A stretch of DNA of 64,000 bases from the NCBI RefSeq assembly GCF_025567345.1, contig NZ_JAOQJS010000005.1, positions 124,001-188,000 on the forward strand. The letters are read 5' to 3'. Both the position numbers and the translations under genes were made by a program. Positions 8,817-16,972 of this stretch are shown here, piece by piece (position 1 is the first letter of the stretch; each line of letters begins with the position of its first letter). Under the pieces are notes generated by a model. That model was not told where the DNA came from, searched no databases, and worked only from the letters and a program-made list of their open reading frames with translations. Source of the stretch: Coprococcus ammoniilyticus. GTDB taxonomy: Bacteria; Bacillota; Clostridia; Lachnospirales; Lachnospiraceae.

Positions 8817-10784
8817 TTATGGTAGCAGTATTATTTCTTTAATTGGTAGCAATTCTTTTTGTATTTCCTTATTTTCATCTTCTGTAAATAATAAGCTATT
8901 ATATATATTTGCTTTACCACGTAATAAACTTCGTAAAATCATATAACTACATAAGCCAAAATTATTTCTTATGCCTTTATCACCTAATTCCTTAAATTCA
9001 TGATACATAACAGAATCAAAATTAACAAAAAGAGATTTACACAACCACTTAATAAATTTCGGATATATAAAATGCGAAACATAGGACTCCTCTATCTTTT
9101 TAATTATTTCATCTATATATCTATCATCATTAAGCTCACCTAAGATATTCTTATATATCAACTTATTTATCTTCTCTCCCCAAATCTTATATGCGCTAAC
9201 TGACATATAATCTTTTCCAGATCTTTCTGCATAAGCTAAACCAAAGATTAAAGCGACAACGACATCATTATTATTAAGTAAAGATAATAACCAGCTAAGC
9301 TGAAAATCTGAAATATTATTGCCACTCATAATTTCTTTATAACTGCATTTTTTAGCTTCATTTATAATATATTTATATTGATCACAATAATTTGATTTTA
9401 ATATATTACAAAACTCCTTTGTAAAGTTATTATTTCTATTCTCACATTTCAAGATATAATCAAATATGTATTCAAACACCTTTGAAATATAATTCTTCAA
9501 ATCATGACGAAGATTAAGGGTATTAAAAATTATATATATATCATTATTAAAATTTAATTCTTCATACATTTCTTTCTTCTTACACATTTCAATTAAAACA
9601 GCAATTATGCGAGATATACATATATTTCCTACCATTTTACTATCCCTAAATATCATTTCATTTGAGCAATCATCTTCAAATAAATCCTTATAAATCTTTT
9701 TAATATCTTCATCTTCGATCTTGTTTATAAATTTATCCTCTAAATCAGTAACTCCTATTAAATCATTGTTAATAATTTTACATATTGCTAAAAATGAATA
9801 CTTATAATACGATGACTGTTTTATACTATTCCATTTTTTTACATAGTAACTTTTTAATTTTTTTAAATATTTTTTGAGTGAACGAACTTTTATTTTTTTT
9901 ATATAGGGATTTTTAATTTTACAAATTGACTTAATAAGATCATCAATTTTTATAAATATTTCATCTACACAATCGTTTTCTGCGTTAAAGACATGGTTTA
10001 AATATTCATTAAACTCATCTTGTGTATCTGTTACCTCGTTAGCTCTCCTAAATATATATCTCATTAGGTTATATACATTTATCTGGTTATAAAAATTATA
10101 AAACCGTTCAACACTATTATTTAATGCGTTTTTAAAATAATTTCTGTATTCTTTTTCGACTTCTAACTCTATTATATTTTTTGTCATCTCATTCCTAGCA
10201 GCATAAAAATTACTTAATCTAAATTTATTTTTAGTAATATCAATGGATTCAATCAGAATTGCGGCAAAATAAATACACACTACAACAATAATAGACACCC
10301 AAATACAATATAAATTATTTTCCTTCTTCTTGATAAAATCAATAAAATTATTCAATATCGTATATTCATAATGATAGTTGGTTGCTATTCTTAAACATGA
10401 TATTATGAATATAAGCCAAAGAAATAATTTAATATTCATTTCATATAATCTTTTTATCCAAAAATTATTGTACAAATTTCTTTTTAAGTTATATCCAAAA
10501 TAAAATTTTTCCTTATTATTAGATTCTACTGTCACACTTTGTAAAAAAGATACAATAAATGTCAATACAGTAACCATCCCTGCCGAAAAAAGAAACATAT
10601 CTTTTCCGCTTAATTTATGTATATTTGTTTTTTCTAATAAAACATATAAAACTACTATAAAAATACATGAAATGTTTTTTATTGGATGTAACACAATATC
10701 AATAAAAAACATAATTAGTTGCCCCAGTCTATAAATAAGGTCGCAAAGCACATTTTTAATTTTTTCTTTTATATTTCTTAACAT
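8817..10784 (-). CDS. AT-rich multi-pass membrane protein of unknown function
   Basis: A 655-residue protein I do not recognise. The start at 10784 follows GGAGGATTATTT. The N-terminal 190 residues hold four hydrophobic helices (about 18-50, 62-82, 118-135 and 162-180); the remaining 450 residues are predicted cytoplasmic, rich in Lys, Asn, Ile and Tyr and probably helical, with no metal, nucleotide or catalytic motif that I can name. The gene is far richer in A+T than all its neighbours, which marks it as recently acquired. It sits between a native transporter operon and a truncated surface-protein gene. Membrane anchoring plus a large helical cytoplasmic part would suit an abortive-infection or signalling role, but that is speculation. 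Confidence 0.7.
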   Translation of the reverse strand: MLRNIKEKIKNVLCDLIYRLGQLIMFFIDIVLHPIKNISCIFIVVLYVLLEKTNIHKLSGKDMFLFSAGMVTVLTFIVSFLQSVTVESNNKEKFYFGYNLKRNLYNNFWIKRLYEMNIKLFLWLIFIISCLRIATNYHYEYTILNNFIDFIKKKENNLYCIWVSIIVVVCIYFAAILIESIDITKNKFRLSNFYAARNEMTKNIIELEVEKEYRNYFKNALNNSVERFYNFYNQINVYNLMRYIFRRANEVTDTQDEFNEYLNHVFNAENDCVDEIFIKIDDLIKSICKIKNPYIKKIKVRSLKKYLKKLKSYYVKKWNSIKQSSYYKYSFLAICKIINNDLIGVTDLEDKFINKIEDEDIKKIYKDLFEDDCSNEMIFRDSKMVGNICISRIIAVLIEMCKKKEMYEELNFNNDIYIIFNTLNLRHDLKNYISKVFEYIFDYILKCENRNNNFTKEFCNILKSNYCDQYKYIINEAKKCSYKEIMSGNNISDFQLSWLLSLLNNNDVVVALIFGLAYAERSGKDYMSVSAYKIWGEKINKLIYKNILGELNDDRYIDEIIKKIEESYVSHFIYPKFIKWLCKSLFVNFDSVMYHEFKELGDKGIRNNFGLCSYMILRSLLRGKANIYNSLLFTEDENKEIQKELLPIKEIILLP

Positions 10785-10880
10785 AAATAATCCTCCTTTA
10801 TATGACATATATTATCATTTCTTGTTCATTGTTTAAATAAATTATGTGTTTGTATAAGAAAATAATCTAACCCTTTATTT

Positions 10881-11228
10881 CTAATAATCACCCCCTTTAC
10901 AACAAAAATTGTCCACCTTTCGCCGATATCGTACAATAAAAGAATTGTAAGCCTTACCATCACAGGATAATACAAATGCGCCTACTTCATCTTTGCAGGA
11001 AGCATCTTTGTATACCTCATATACAATACCTGTTACATCTTCTCCTTTCTTATCAGATTCCGGCAGTTTTGCTTCGATCTTGACATATCCTGTCTGATCA
11101 GCATCTCCCGGTGTTGCAATTTCAGCAGCCGATGATGAACCAAAGCTGCTTGGAATGACTGTCACTACCATAAGTGCAGCCATGATTGTGGATATGATTC
11201 TTTTCCACTGTCTTTTCATTTTGAACAT
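10881..11228 (-). pseudogene. Truncated pilin-like surface protein (N-terminal fragment)
   Basis: A 115-codon frame with a strong ribosome site (AGGAGG, eight bases before ATG 11228). It starts with a signal peptide (residues 5-35, cut after SSAAE or nearby), then ATPGDADQTGYVKIEAKLP and VYEVYKDASCKDEVGAF, which resembles the first part of Cna-B/SpaA-type isopeptide domains of Gram-positive pilins. After about residue 92 (DGKAYNS) the likeness ends and the tail is basic and cysteine-bearing, with no cell-wall anchor. The fragment is best explained as a large surface-protein gene cut by the event that brought in the AT-rich gene downstream. Confidence 0.6.
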
Positions 11229-11272
11229 CTTTCAGTCCTCCTTTGAAAATAATATTTTTATTTATAAAAAAA

Positions 11273-11340
11273 GGACGAGTGTCAAAGCACCATATCTGGA
11301 AGAATCTTTATCATTCCTCCGGCAGCTATGACCATCGTCC
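11273..11340 (-). terminator. Long imperfect hairpin followed by a U-run
   Basis: On the minus strand GGACGA (11335-11340) pairs with TCGTCC (11273-11278), with inner stems GTCA-AGC/GCT-TGAC and GGAGGAAT/ATTCTTCC (one G-U), and then seven T. It lies between the terminator of the secreted-protein gene and the ribosome site of the truncated surface-protein gene, so it may be a second terminator, an attenuator, or a structured leader RNA. I do not recognise a known riboswitch class. Confidence 0.6.
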
Positions 11341-11364
11341 TTGTTATATTCAATTTTGTGCAAT

Positions 11365-11390
11365 AAAAAACCTCCACATTTCTGTAGAGG
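11365..11390 (-). terminator. Terminator of the secreted repeat-protein gene
   Basis: Stem CCTCTACA / TGTGGAGG (8 bp, one G-U) with a four-base loop, followed by TTTTTT on the minus strand, about 85 bases after the stop codon. Confidence 0.85.
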
Positions 11391-11476
11391 TCTTATATCG
11401 TTCTATTGAACTGATTCTATCATATCACACCTGAAATCCCATTTCCAGGTTTTCTTGGTTTTCTTGGTTCTGGAAA

Positions 11477-13114
11477 TTACTTATACGATACTCCAGCAGT
11501 AACCTTATCCTGCTCATTTCCATTAATGTCAACAAGCACTCCACTTTTGTTTGGTGTGTAAATTAACTCTCCATTCTTATTAACTACATGCTCTGTCATG
11601 ATATCCCCACATTCAGTACATTTATATGTTTGATCCCACTCTGACCATTCTTTTTCTACTACTTCTTCTACGTCTGCATAGACTGCATCGTGATGCTCAT
11701 AGCGTAAAAGTTTCTTTATGAGATGATTTCCACCATGATTATTGGCTTTGTGATGCTCTAGTAATTCCTCATAAGTCTCGTATGCGCATTCCTGATCGTC
11801 AATTCCCCTTCTACTACAAGAATTACATACATACCAAGGTTCTTCACTATAAATTGGTTCATCGTAAGCATCTCGGATCTTCTTGTTGACTGTCTTGGTA
11901 ACTGCAGCATGTTCTTTATAATTGGTCTTAACCGGTGACAAACTACTGTTCATAACCACCTTCCACTTACATACATGAGACTGCTGCTCTTGATTGCCAT
12001 TCGTACCAGAATTCTGTTCTCCATCATTACCGGATCCATCACTATTATCGGAACCATTTTCAGTTACCTTTGTACATTTTCCCGATGCGTCAACCGTATA
12101 CTTTACTCCATTGACTGTAACTGTTCCATTCTTCTTGATATTGCCGTTATTTGTAACGTAATAGGTTTGCTTATTGCTACCAGATCCAACCTTATAAGCT
12201 CCTTTTGTGGTAACTGGTTCGTTTGTGTCCGATCTAACAATTTTGTTGCCGGATTTTTTTAATGTCACTCTCTTTCCATCTTTATTAAATACATTTATAT
12301 ATCCACCTACTGTAACAGTCGTTTTGATCTGCACCTTGCCGTTCTTTACAAATACAGACCCATTCCAACCATTTTTCATAAGCTTATCGGATACCTTACC
12401 TACGGATGTGATCTCATAAGTTCCCTTTGCTGTTTCCTTATAAAGAACCGAGCCTTTTGTTCCTACATAGTATCCCCTTGGATTCGTTATACTGGACAAC
12501 TTAGCACCCGAAACACGTTTCCAACCTGTTTTACGCACGATCTTATCTTCTGACACATAAAATGCTTTCTTTCCGATGGTAATAATCTTTCCATTATACT
12601 TTTCTAGGGACTGTTTCTTAAACTGACCATTACTCCACTTCTGATAATTTCCACCGGTAATTTTAAGAGATACTACACCATTACTATTTACATAGTACGC
12701 ATACTTACCGGCTATCTTTTTCCATCCAGTTTTTTTCTCAATGTTCCCATTTTTATTCACATAAAAAGCTTTACCTTTGATGGTCTTTGTACTATTCTTC
12801 TTCACTGGCTGCTTCTTAAACTGACCATCACTCCACTTATAATATTTTCCTTTAGTGATCTTTACAGTAACATTACTTTTCGATCCAACATAGTAAGTGT
12901 ATTTTCCGGCAACTTTCTTCCAGCCAGTCTTTTTATCCATTTTTCCGGATGCATTCACATAATAATATTTTCCATCAACTTTCTTGATCGTGTTGGTTGT
13001 TGCATATATTTCTGCATTCGTTGCTGCGGATACTGTCATACCGGAAAACATAGACAGGATCATACATGCAGCTATTAACAAAACAACTAATCTTTTACCC
13101 TTATTCTTCATCAT
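11477..13114 (-). CDS. Secreted protein with GW-type repeats and C-terminal Cys/His motifs
   Basis: A 545-residue exported protein. ATG 13114 is preceded by GGGGTGG; a signal peptide covers about residues 1-31 and is cut after VSAA. Residues 40-350 contain at least three repeats of the form KKTGWKK(V/I)AGKYxYYV ... KWSxGQFKKQ, similar in style to choline/cell-wall-binding repeats. A low-complexity Ser/Gly/Asn/Asp linker (about 355-380) leads to a C-terminal region with HVCKW, CNSCSRRG and CTECGD plus several histidines (EHHKANNHGGNH), as in zinc-binding ribbons. There is no LPXTG anchor. Function is unknown; adhesion or cell-wall binding is likely from the repeats. Confidence 0.75.
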   Translation of the reverse strand: MMKNKGKRLVVLLIAACMILSMFSGMTVSAATNAEIYATTNTIKKVDGKYYYVNASGKMDKKTGWKKVAGKYTYYVGSKSNVTVKITKGKYYKWSDGQFKKQPVKKNSTKTIKGKAFYVNKNGNIEKKTGWKKIAGKYAYYVNSNGVVSLKITGGNYQKWSNGQFKKQSLEKYNGKIITIGKKAFYVSEDKIVRKTGWKRVSGAKLSSITNPRGYYVGTKGSVLYKETAKGTYEITSVGKVSDKLMKNGWNGSVFVKNGKVQIKTTVTVGGYINVFNKDGKRVTLKKSGNKIVRSDTNEPVTTKGAYKVGSGSNKQTYYVTNNGNIKKNGTVTVNGVKYTVDASGKCTKVTENGSDNSDGSGNDGEQNSGTNGNQEQQSHVCKWKVVMNSSLSPVKTNYKEHAAVTKTVNKKIRDAYDEPIYSEEPWYVCNSCSRRGIDDQECAYETYEELLEHHKANNHGGNHLIKKLLRYEHHDAVYADVEEVVEKEWSEWDQTYKCTECGDIMTEHVVNKNGELIYTPNKSGVLVDINGNEQDKVTAGVSYK

Positions 13115-13141
13115 AGTAACCACCCCTTTTTCTTACCTACT

Positions 13142-13504
13142 CTATCTACTTCTATGCTTTGGTTTCATTTTTTGTGTCAGCTCCTGCTTAGCGAATCTTC
13201 CTGGCGTTCCATCATACTCAAATTGCTTTGACAGGGAATGTACCTTGAATACATCCGCTTGATGAATCTCCCGGAAGCACTTTGTCAGATATGGATACTC
13301 CCATATCAAATCATTTAACAAATGCATAACCTGTGTTGTGCTTAACGGCTTTTTACTCATATAGACACTACCTTCTATATGCTCCCATCCTTCCTTTTCC
13401 AGGAATTTTCGAACATCTAAATATGCTTTGATGTAATTATTCTTTCCAAGTATAGCCTTTGCAACCTTTGTGTCAATATCAAATGATAATTGTTTTCTCC
13501 TCAT
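13142..13504 (-). CDS. vapD: VapD family protein (toxin-like endoribonuclease)
   Basis: A 120-residue protein with the VapD pattern: an early beta strand FDIDTKVAK with the conserved aspartate pair (D9, D11), YIKAYLDVRKFLEKEGWE and EGSVYMSKKPLS, the Cas2-like ferredoxin fold. Known VapD proteins are about 95-135 residues long and some cleave RNA as toxins. It starts six bases after the stop codon of the 104-residue gene, so the two are translated together and that gene could encode a cognate partner. It is the last gene of a cluster of toxin-antitoxin-like genes. Confidence 0.8.
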   Translation of the reverse strand: MRRKQLSFDIDTKVAKAILGKNNYIKAYLDVRKFLEKEGWEHIEGSVYMSKKPLSTTQVMHLLNDLIWEYPYLTKCFREIHQADVFKVHSLSKQFEYDGTPGRFAKQELTQKMKPKHRSR

Positions 13505-13510
13505 ATTCCA

Positions 13511-13825
13511 CTACCCTACATATCGTCTTTCATGCTGACGAATCCATGATCTGGATTCCTCTATACAGTTCTCTTTCTCTCCGTCTACATCAAGTGTCCA
13601 TTCATCCAGATAATCTAGATAATGTACATCTTTTCTTGTAATTTTAGGAATATACATGCCGATTACACACAAGGCATCCTCTCCATCTTTCACAAAGAAT
13701 CCCGGCTCCGGCTCTGCGATCTCATATTTTTTAGCATGATCCCGCATTGGGGCAAGCATTTCATCCTCGGTCTTTCCTGCCTGTTTTAACTTATCTTGGT
13801 TAAATACAAATCGTAATGTTACCAT
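13511..13825 (-). CDS. Small acidic protein next to vapD, possible antitoxin
   Basis: A 104-residue soluble protein of unknown family, start ATG 13825 behind AAAGGAGAATAG. It is acidic (many Asp/Glu), with no signal peptide or membrane segment; motifs such as VIGMYIPKITRKDVHYLDYLDEW do not point to a known enzyme. It overlaps the end of the DUF3990 stub and lies six bases ahead of vapD, which makes it a candidate antitoxin or accessory protein of that toxin. That role is inferred only from position. Confidence 0.6.
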   Translation of the reverse strand: MVTLRFVFNQDKLKQAGKTEDEMLAPMRDHAKKYEIAEPEPGFFVKDGEDALCVIGMYIPKITRKDVHYLDYLDEWTLDVDGEKENCIEESRSWIRQHERRYVG

Positions 13826-13905
13826 CTATTCTCCTTTCCGGCTTTTTTATTTGCATATATGCTCACTTCACAATATGATCCATGGTATACTTTTATCTCA
13901 CTCAT
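13819..13905 (-). pseudogene. Stub of a DUF3990-type toxin gene
   Basis: A 28-codon frame whose ATG (13905) overlaps the stop codon of the upstream gene. It begins MSEIKVYHGSYCEV, which matches the start of DUF3990 proteins (an ADP-ribosyltransferase-like toxin family that opens with xxLYHGSYxxV), and then ends after about 14 unrelated residues. The intact family has about 150 residues, so only the first strand is left. Its place directly after a DUF3791-like gene is the normal arrangement of this toxin-antitoxin pair. Confidence 0.55.
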
Positions 13906-14326
13906 TTCTATCATCCTCCCGGATCTTGTCGATCGCTGCTTTAATACTTAGTGTATGCAATGGATCAAACTCATCTAGTATCTTACAGACATCATACTTT
14001 TGCATGATTTCTTTACCAGAAATGCCATACAAAAAATGCCAGTAAGTTATTAGATATCCAAACCAATACGCATCATCTTCATATAATGGACTATCTGCGT
14101 CTTTCGCCGGTAAATTATCCTGGTATTCTTTTTCAAATGTTCTTAAAATATAAGATTTCGCCTGCGAACATAATGTCTCGTCAAAATCAAATACCGCCTG
14201 GCAGGTATTTGAAAAGCACCATTTCTTTATAAACTGATAACGATTATATTTTCTATCATGCATTGCAATCGAAAATACCTGACCAATCTTTTCTATTAAT
14301 TTCAATTCAAAAATTCCATTATTCAT
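13898..14326 (-). CDS. DUF3791-like protein, probable antitoxin of the lost toxin
   Basis: A 142-residue soluble protein. The C-terminal third (ISGKEIMQKYDVCKILDE, then DPLHTLSIKAAIDKI) resembles DUF3791 antitoxins, which have SGKEV..KYxV and a following LHT segment; the first 90 residues are an additional part with FDFDETLCSQAK and YWFGYLITYWHFLYG. ATG 14326 is used; a GTG one codon upstream is possible. Its stop codon overlaps the ATG of the DUF3990 stub, the translational coupling expected for a toxin-antitoxin operon. Family assignment is from memory and moderately sure. Confidence 0.6.
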   Translation of the reverse strand: MNNGIFELKLIEKIGQVFSIAMHDRKYNRYQFIKKWCFSNTCQAVFDFDETLCSQAKSYILRTFEKEYQDNLPAKDADSPLYEDDAYWFGYLITYWHFLYGISGKEIMQKYDVCKILDEFDPLHTLSIKAAIDKIREDDRNE

Positions 14327-14598
14327 CACCCTATGCCATTAAAGATATCTAATTGCCTACAGACTACCTGTTCAATAGTAATTCACTTTTACCATTTTTT
14401 ATAAACAATCCTTCCATACCAGTTAATATGCAAAACACACTATAAGCTATTATGATATCTATTCTATCATAGTTCACACAAAAAAACACTCCAGAACACA
14501 AATTCCAAAGTGTGTAATATACTTTTCTAAAGTGTCATATTCTGCTTTGAATTGTAAGTCTTCTGGTCAAAGTCCAAGCCGGAATTACGAAAGAATAT

Positions 14599-14622
14599 AA
14601 AAAAGCGTCTTGCACAAGACAC
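14599..14622 (-). terminator. Second terminator downstream of rpsI
   Basis: GTGTCTT / AAGACGC (7 bp, one G-T) with loop GTGC, followed by TTTTTT on the minus strand. It lies about 85 bases after the first terminator. Confidence 0.6.
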
Positions 14623-14700
14623 CTTGTAGAGTGTTACTAGTGTGTTACTAGTAATTAATTTCTGATGTGTTTCAGGGGTGTTTCTGCTCCTATACAAAAT

Positions 14701-14737
14701 AAAGAAAACCCGCAGAAATACTTGATTCCTGCAGGTT
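14701..14737 (-). terminator. Terminator of the rplM-rpsI operon
   Basis: AACCTGCAG (14729-14737) pairs with CTGCGGGTT (14707-14715), nine pairs with one wobble, and is followed by TTCTTT on the minus strand, 26 bases after the rpsI stop. Confidence 0.8.
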
Positions 14738-14763
14738 CTTGAAATATTGAATATAATTGTTCC

Positions 14764-15162
14764 TTATCTCTTTGAGAACTGTGGAGCACGACGAGCTGCC
14801 TTTAAGCCGTACTTCTTTCTTTCCTTCATACGAGGATCTCTTGTAAGGTATCCGGCCTTCTTGAGGATTGGTCTGTATTCTTCTGAATCAGCCTCAAGTA
14901 ATGCTCTTGAAATACCATGTCTGATAGCACCGGCCTGACCTGTGAATCCGCCGCCCTTTACGTTAACCATAACGTCGAACTTACCATCTGTACCTGTAGC
15001 AACTAATGGCTGCTTAACGATAACTTTCAGTGTATCAAGTCCGAAGTACTCGTCCATATCTTTCTTGTTGATTGTGATCTTACCAGTACCTGGAGCGATA
15101 TAAACTCTGGCGATACTGCTTTTTCTTCTTCCTGTTCCATAGAACTTAGTTGTTTTAGCCAT
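14764..15162 (-). CDS. rpsI: 30S ribosomal protein S9
   Basis: 132 residues, normal length. The protein has the family core (YGTGRRKSSIARVYI at 8-22, GKITIN, and a GGGFTGQAGAIRHGI segment) and the conserved basic tail ending in APQFSKR, whose terminal Arg reaches the P-site tRNA in the ribosome. It lies 17 bases after rplM with AAGGAGGATATC before the ATG, as in the standard rplM-rpsI operon. Confidence 0.98.
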   Translation of the reverse strand: MAKTTKFYGTGRRKSSIARVYIAPGTGKITINKKDMDEYFGLDTLKVIVKQPLVATGTDGKFDVMVNVKGGGFTGQAGAIRHGISRALLEADSEEYRPILKKAGYLTRDPRMKERKKYGLKAARRAPQFSKR

Positions 15163-15179
15163 TGATGATATCCTCCTTC

Positions 15180-15614
15180 TTAGTACTTAATCTCTAAAAC
15201 TTCTGGCTTCTGAGCCTGCTGCTTATGATCAGGTCCAGCGTATACATAAAGCTTTGTAATCATATCTCTTCCAAGTGGTCCCTTTGGAAGCATTCCCTTA
15301 ACTGCTAAACGGATAACATCCTCTGGCTTCTTAGCCATCTTCTCTTTTAATGTAGTCTCTTTCATTCCGCCTACATAATCTGAGTGGTTGTAGTAGATCT
15401 TCTGATCCATCTTCTTACCGGTAACCTTGATCTTGTCTGCGTTTACTACTATTACATAATCACCTGTATCGATATGTGGTGTAAATGTTGGCTTGTTCTT
15501 TCCTCTTAAAATGCTTGCTATCTCTGATGATAAGCGTCCTAAAGTATGTCCTGTAGCGTCAACTACATACCACTTTCTTTCTATTGTTGATGGGCTTGCC
15601 ATAAAGCTCTTCAT
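15180..15614 (-). CDS. rplM: 50S ribosomal protein L13
   Basis: 144 residues from ATG 15614, which follows AGGAGGTACCACG; a longer frame upstream lacks a ribosome site and would exceed the family length. Hallmarks are WYVVDATGHTLGRLSSEIA near residue 15 and KGMLPKGPLGR near 108. L13 is an early-binding protein of the 50S subunit. It has its own strong promoter 111 bases upstream, and the leader between them (15615-15724) may be a control site, since L13 leaders are known in Firmicutes. Confidence 0.97.
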   Translation of the reverse strand: MKSFMASPSTIERKWYVVDATGHTLGRLSSEIASILRGKNKPTFTPHIDTGDYVIVVNADKIKVTGKKMDQKIYYNHSDYVGGMKETTLKEKMAKKPEDVIRLAVKGMLPKGPLGRDMITKLYVYAGPDHKQQAQKPEVLEIKY

Positions 15615-15724
15615 CGTGGTACCTCCTAAATTATTTTCTAAAATATTAATATGGTATATCCTCAAATACGTTGTTTACCGGGGCATTGGTTCACACCGTA
15701 TCTTTAAACTTCACACATTTGGAC

Positions 15725-15753
15725 ATTATACAATACTCATCCGTGTGTGTCAA
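15725..15753 (-). promoter_or_regulatory. Consensus promoter of rplM-rpsI
   Basis: Perfect TTGACA (15748-15753) and TATAAT (15725-15730) separated by exactly 17 bases. It makes rplM-rpsI independent of the genes upstream. Confidence 0.95.
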
Positions 15754-15826
15754 TAAACTTTCTTTATTTTTTCAGGCGTTTTTCTTTATTTTTCAGCATT
15801 CATCTGCCATTTCGCATTCAAATATG

Positions 15827-16972
15827 CTATCTATGTCTGACCGCAAATCTTCCGTTCATACCACGGCGGTATTTCATCATGAGAATTCTTTTGACAGATG
15901 CATTGATCCGTTTTTTCGATATCCGCTTTGTCTTGTAAGCCCGAAGCAATGCCTGATATGTTTCTTTATAATGCTCCGTGCAGAGAAGATCGTCTCCTGC
16001 CTGAACTGCTCTGACAGCACTCTCACCCTCACTTCCGGTAAAGCTCCGTACTCCTGCCATCGACAACGAATCCGTAACGATCACACCTTTAAATCCCATT
16101 GTATTTCTAATGTATTTGTTTACCTTCGGTGATATAGATGCCGGATTTTTAGAATCAAAACAATGTACAATATTATGGCTTACCATGATCATATCACATC
16201 CCGACCGGATTCCCGCCTGAAATGGCTTCAGATCCCGGTTCTTGAAGCTACTATAGCTCCGATAATCATGGATCAGGTTTGTATGCGTATCCCCATTATT
16301 TCCATAGCCCGGAAAATGTTTTAATGAGCTGATCATATCCTCTTGTTTCATGTTATTCACCACAAGATTGATATATCTGGAAGTATCCGCTGCATTTGTA
16401 GAAAAGCTTCTATTGTAAATAAAGTTACTCGAATCATATGCAACATCGGCAACCGGTGCAAGATTCGTATTGATTCCAAGCTTTTTCAGAAACTTCGCTT
16501 TATCCTTCGTATCCTTTACTATACCATTCCATCCGCCTGCAGAAAATACTGTCCTCGGCGAAGCATATGGTGTGGATCGGAACTGACGGTATCTGGATGC
16601 TCTTACTACAGCTCCGCCTTCTTCATCCACTGCGATCAACATCGGAATCTTTGACGCTTTCTGAATTCCATAGATCCGATTTCTAAGTTTCTCCGGTGTA
16701 CTGTTTTCAAAATCTTCCCCAAACAAAACATATCCGCCAAACTGATATTGTTTCTGGATATTTGCAGCATTTTTAGCAGGAGCCTTCACCAGGATCATCT
16801 GGGCTATTTTCTCCTCCCAGCTCATTTCCTTCATCCTGTCAGCTACACGTTGTTTTATATATTTGTCATTATCTTCATAATATCCGGCATGTACATCTGT
16901 GCCTGTGTCCATACATATAACAGTCAGACATAAAAGCACACTCATACATATACAAACGATTCTTTTATTCAT
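15827..16972 (-). CDS. Secreted glycoside hydrolase family 3 (beta-N-acetylhexosaminidase-like)
   Basis: A 381-residue exported enzyme: signal peptide over residues 1-29, then a single GH3 catalytic barrel without the second domain, as in NagZ-type beta-N-acetylglucosaminidases. Typical motifs are IAVDEEGGAVVR near 113, the KHFPGYGNNGDTH segment near 218 that carries the His/Asp acid-base pair of this family, and the nucleophile loop VIVTDSLSMAG near 295. It probably trims cell-wall sugars outside the cell. The start overlaps the end of truA by eight bases, so it is translationally coupled to it; this gene is an insertion in the widespread truA-rplM-rpsI order. Confidence 0.88.
   Translation of the reverse strand: MNKRIVCICMSVLLCLTVICMDTGTDVHAGYYEDNDKYIKQRVADRMKEMSWEEKIAQMILVKAPAKNAANIQKQYQFGGYVLFGEDFENSTPEKLRNRIYGIQKASKIPMLIAVDEEGGAVVRASRYRQFRSTPYASPRTVFSAGGWNGIVKDTKDKAKFLKKLGINTNLAPVADVAYDSSNFIYNRSFSTNAADTSRYINLVVNNMKQEDMISSLKHFPGYGNNGDTHTNLIHDYRSYSSFKNRDLKPFQAGIRSGCDMIMVSHNIVHCFDSKNPASISPKVNKYIRNTMGFKGVIVTDSLSMAGVRSFTGSEGESAVRAVQAGDDLLCTEHYKETYQALLRAYKTKRISKKRINASVKRILMMKYRRGMNGRFAVRHR

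Larger units (their letters stand above)
14327..14763. other. Intergenic region between the TA cluster and rpsI
   Basis: About 435 bases without a gene. It holds two terminators for rpsI (listed separately), a 10-base tandem repeat TGTTACTAGTG/TGTTACTAGTA at about 14633-14653 and an AT-rich stretch that probably contains the promoter of the minus-strand TA cluster, although no clear -35/-10 pair stands out. No integrase, attachment site or tRNA was found. Confidence 0.5.

Noticed and set aside
11273..11340. Hairpin as a known riboswitch (c-di-GMP, fluoride, guanidine, ZTP classes considered)
   Set aside because: The conserved bases of these classes are missing, so it is listed only as an unclassified hairpin with U-run.
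14633..14653. Tandem TGTTACTAG repeat as a phage or island attachment site
   Set aside because: No integrase, tRNA or matching second copy was found near the other end of the accessory patch.
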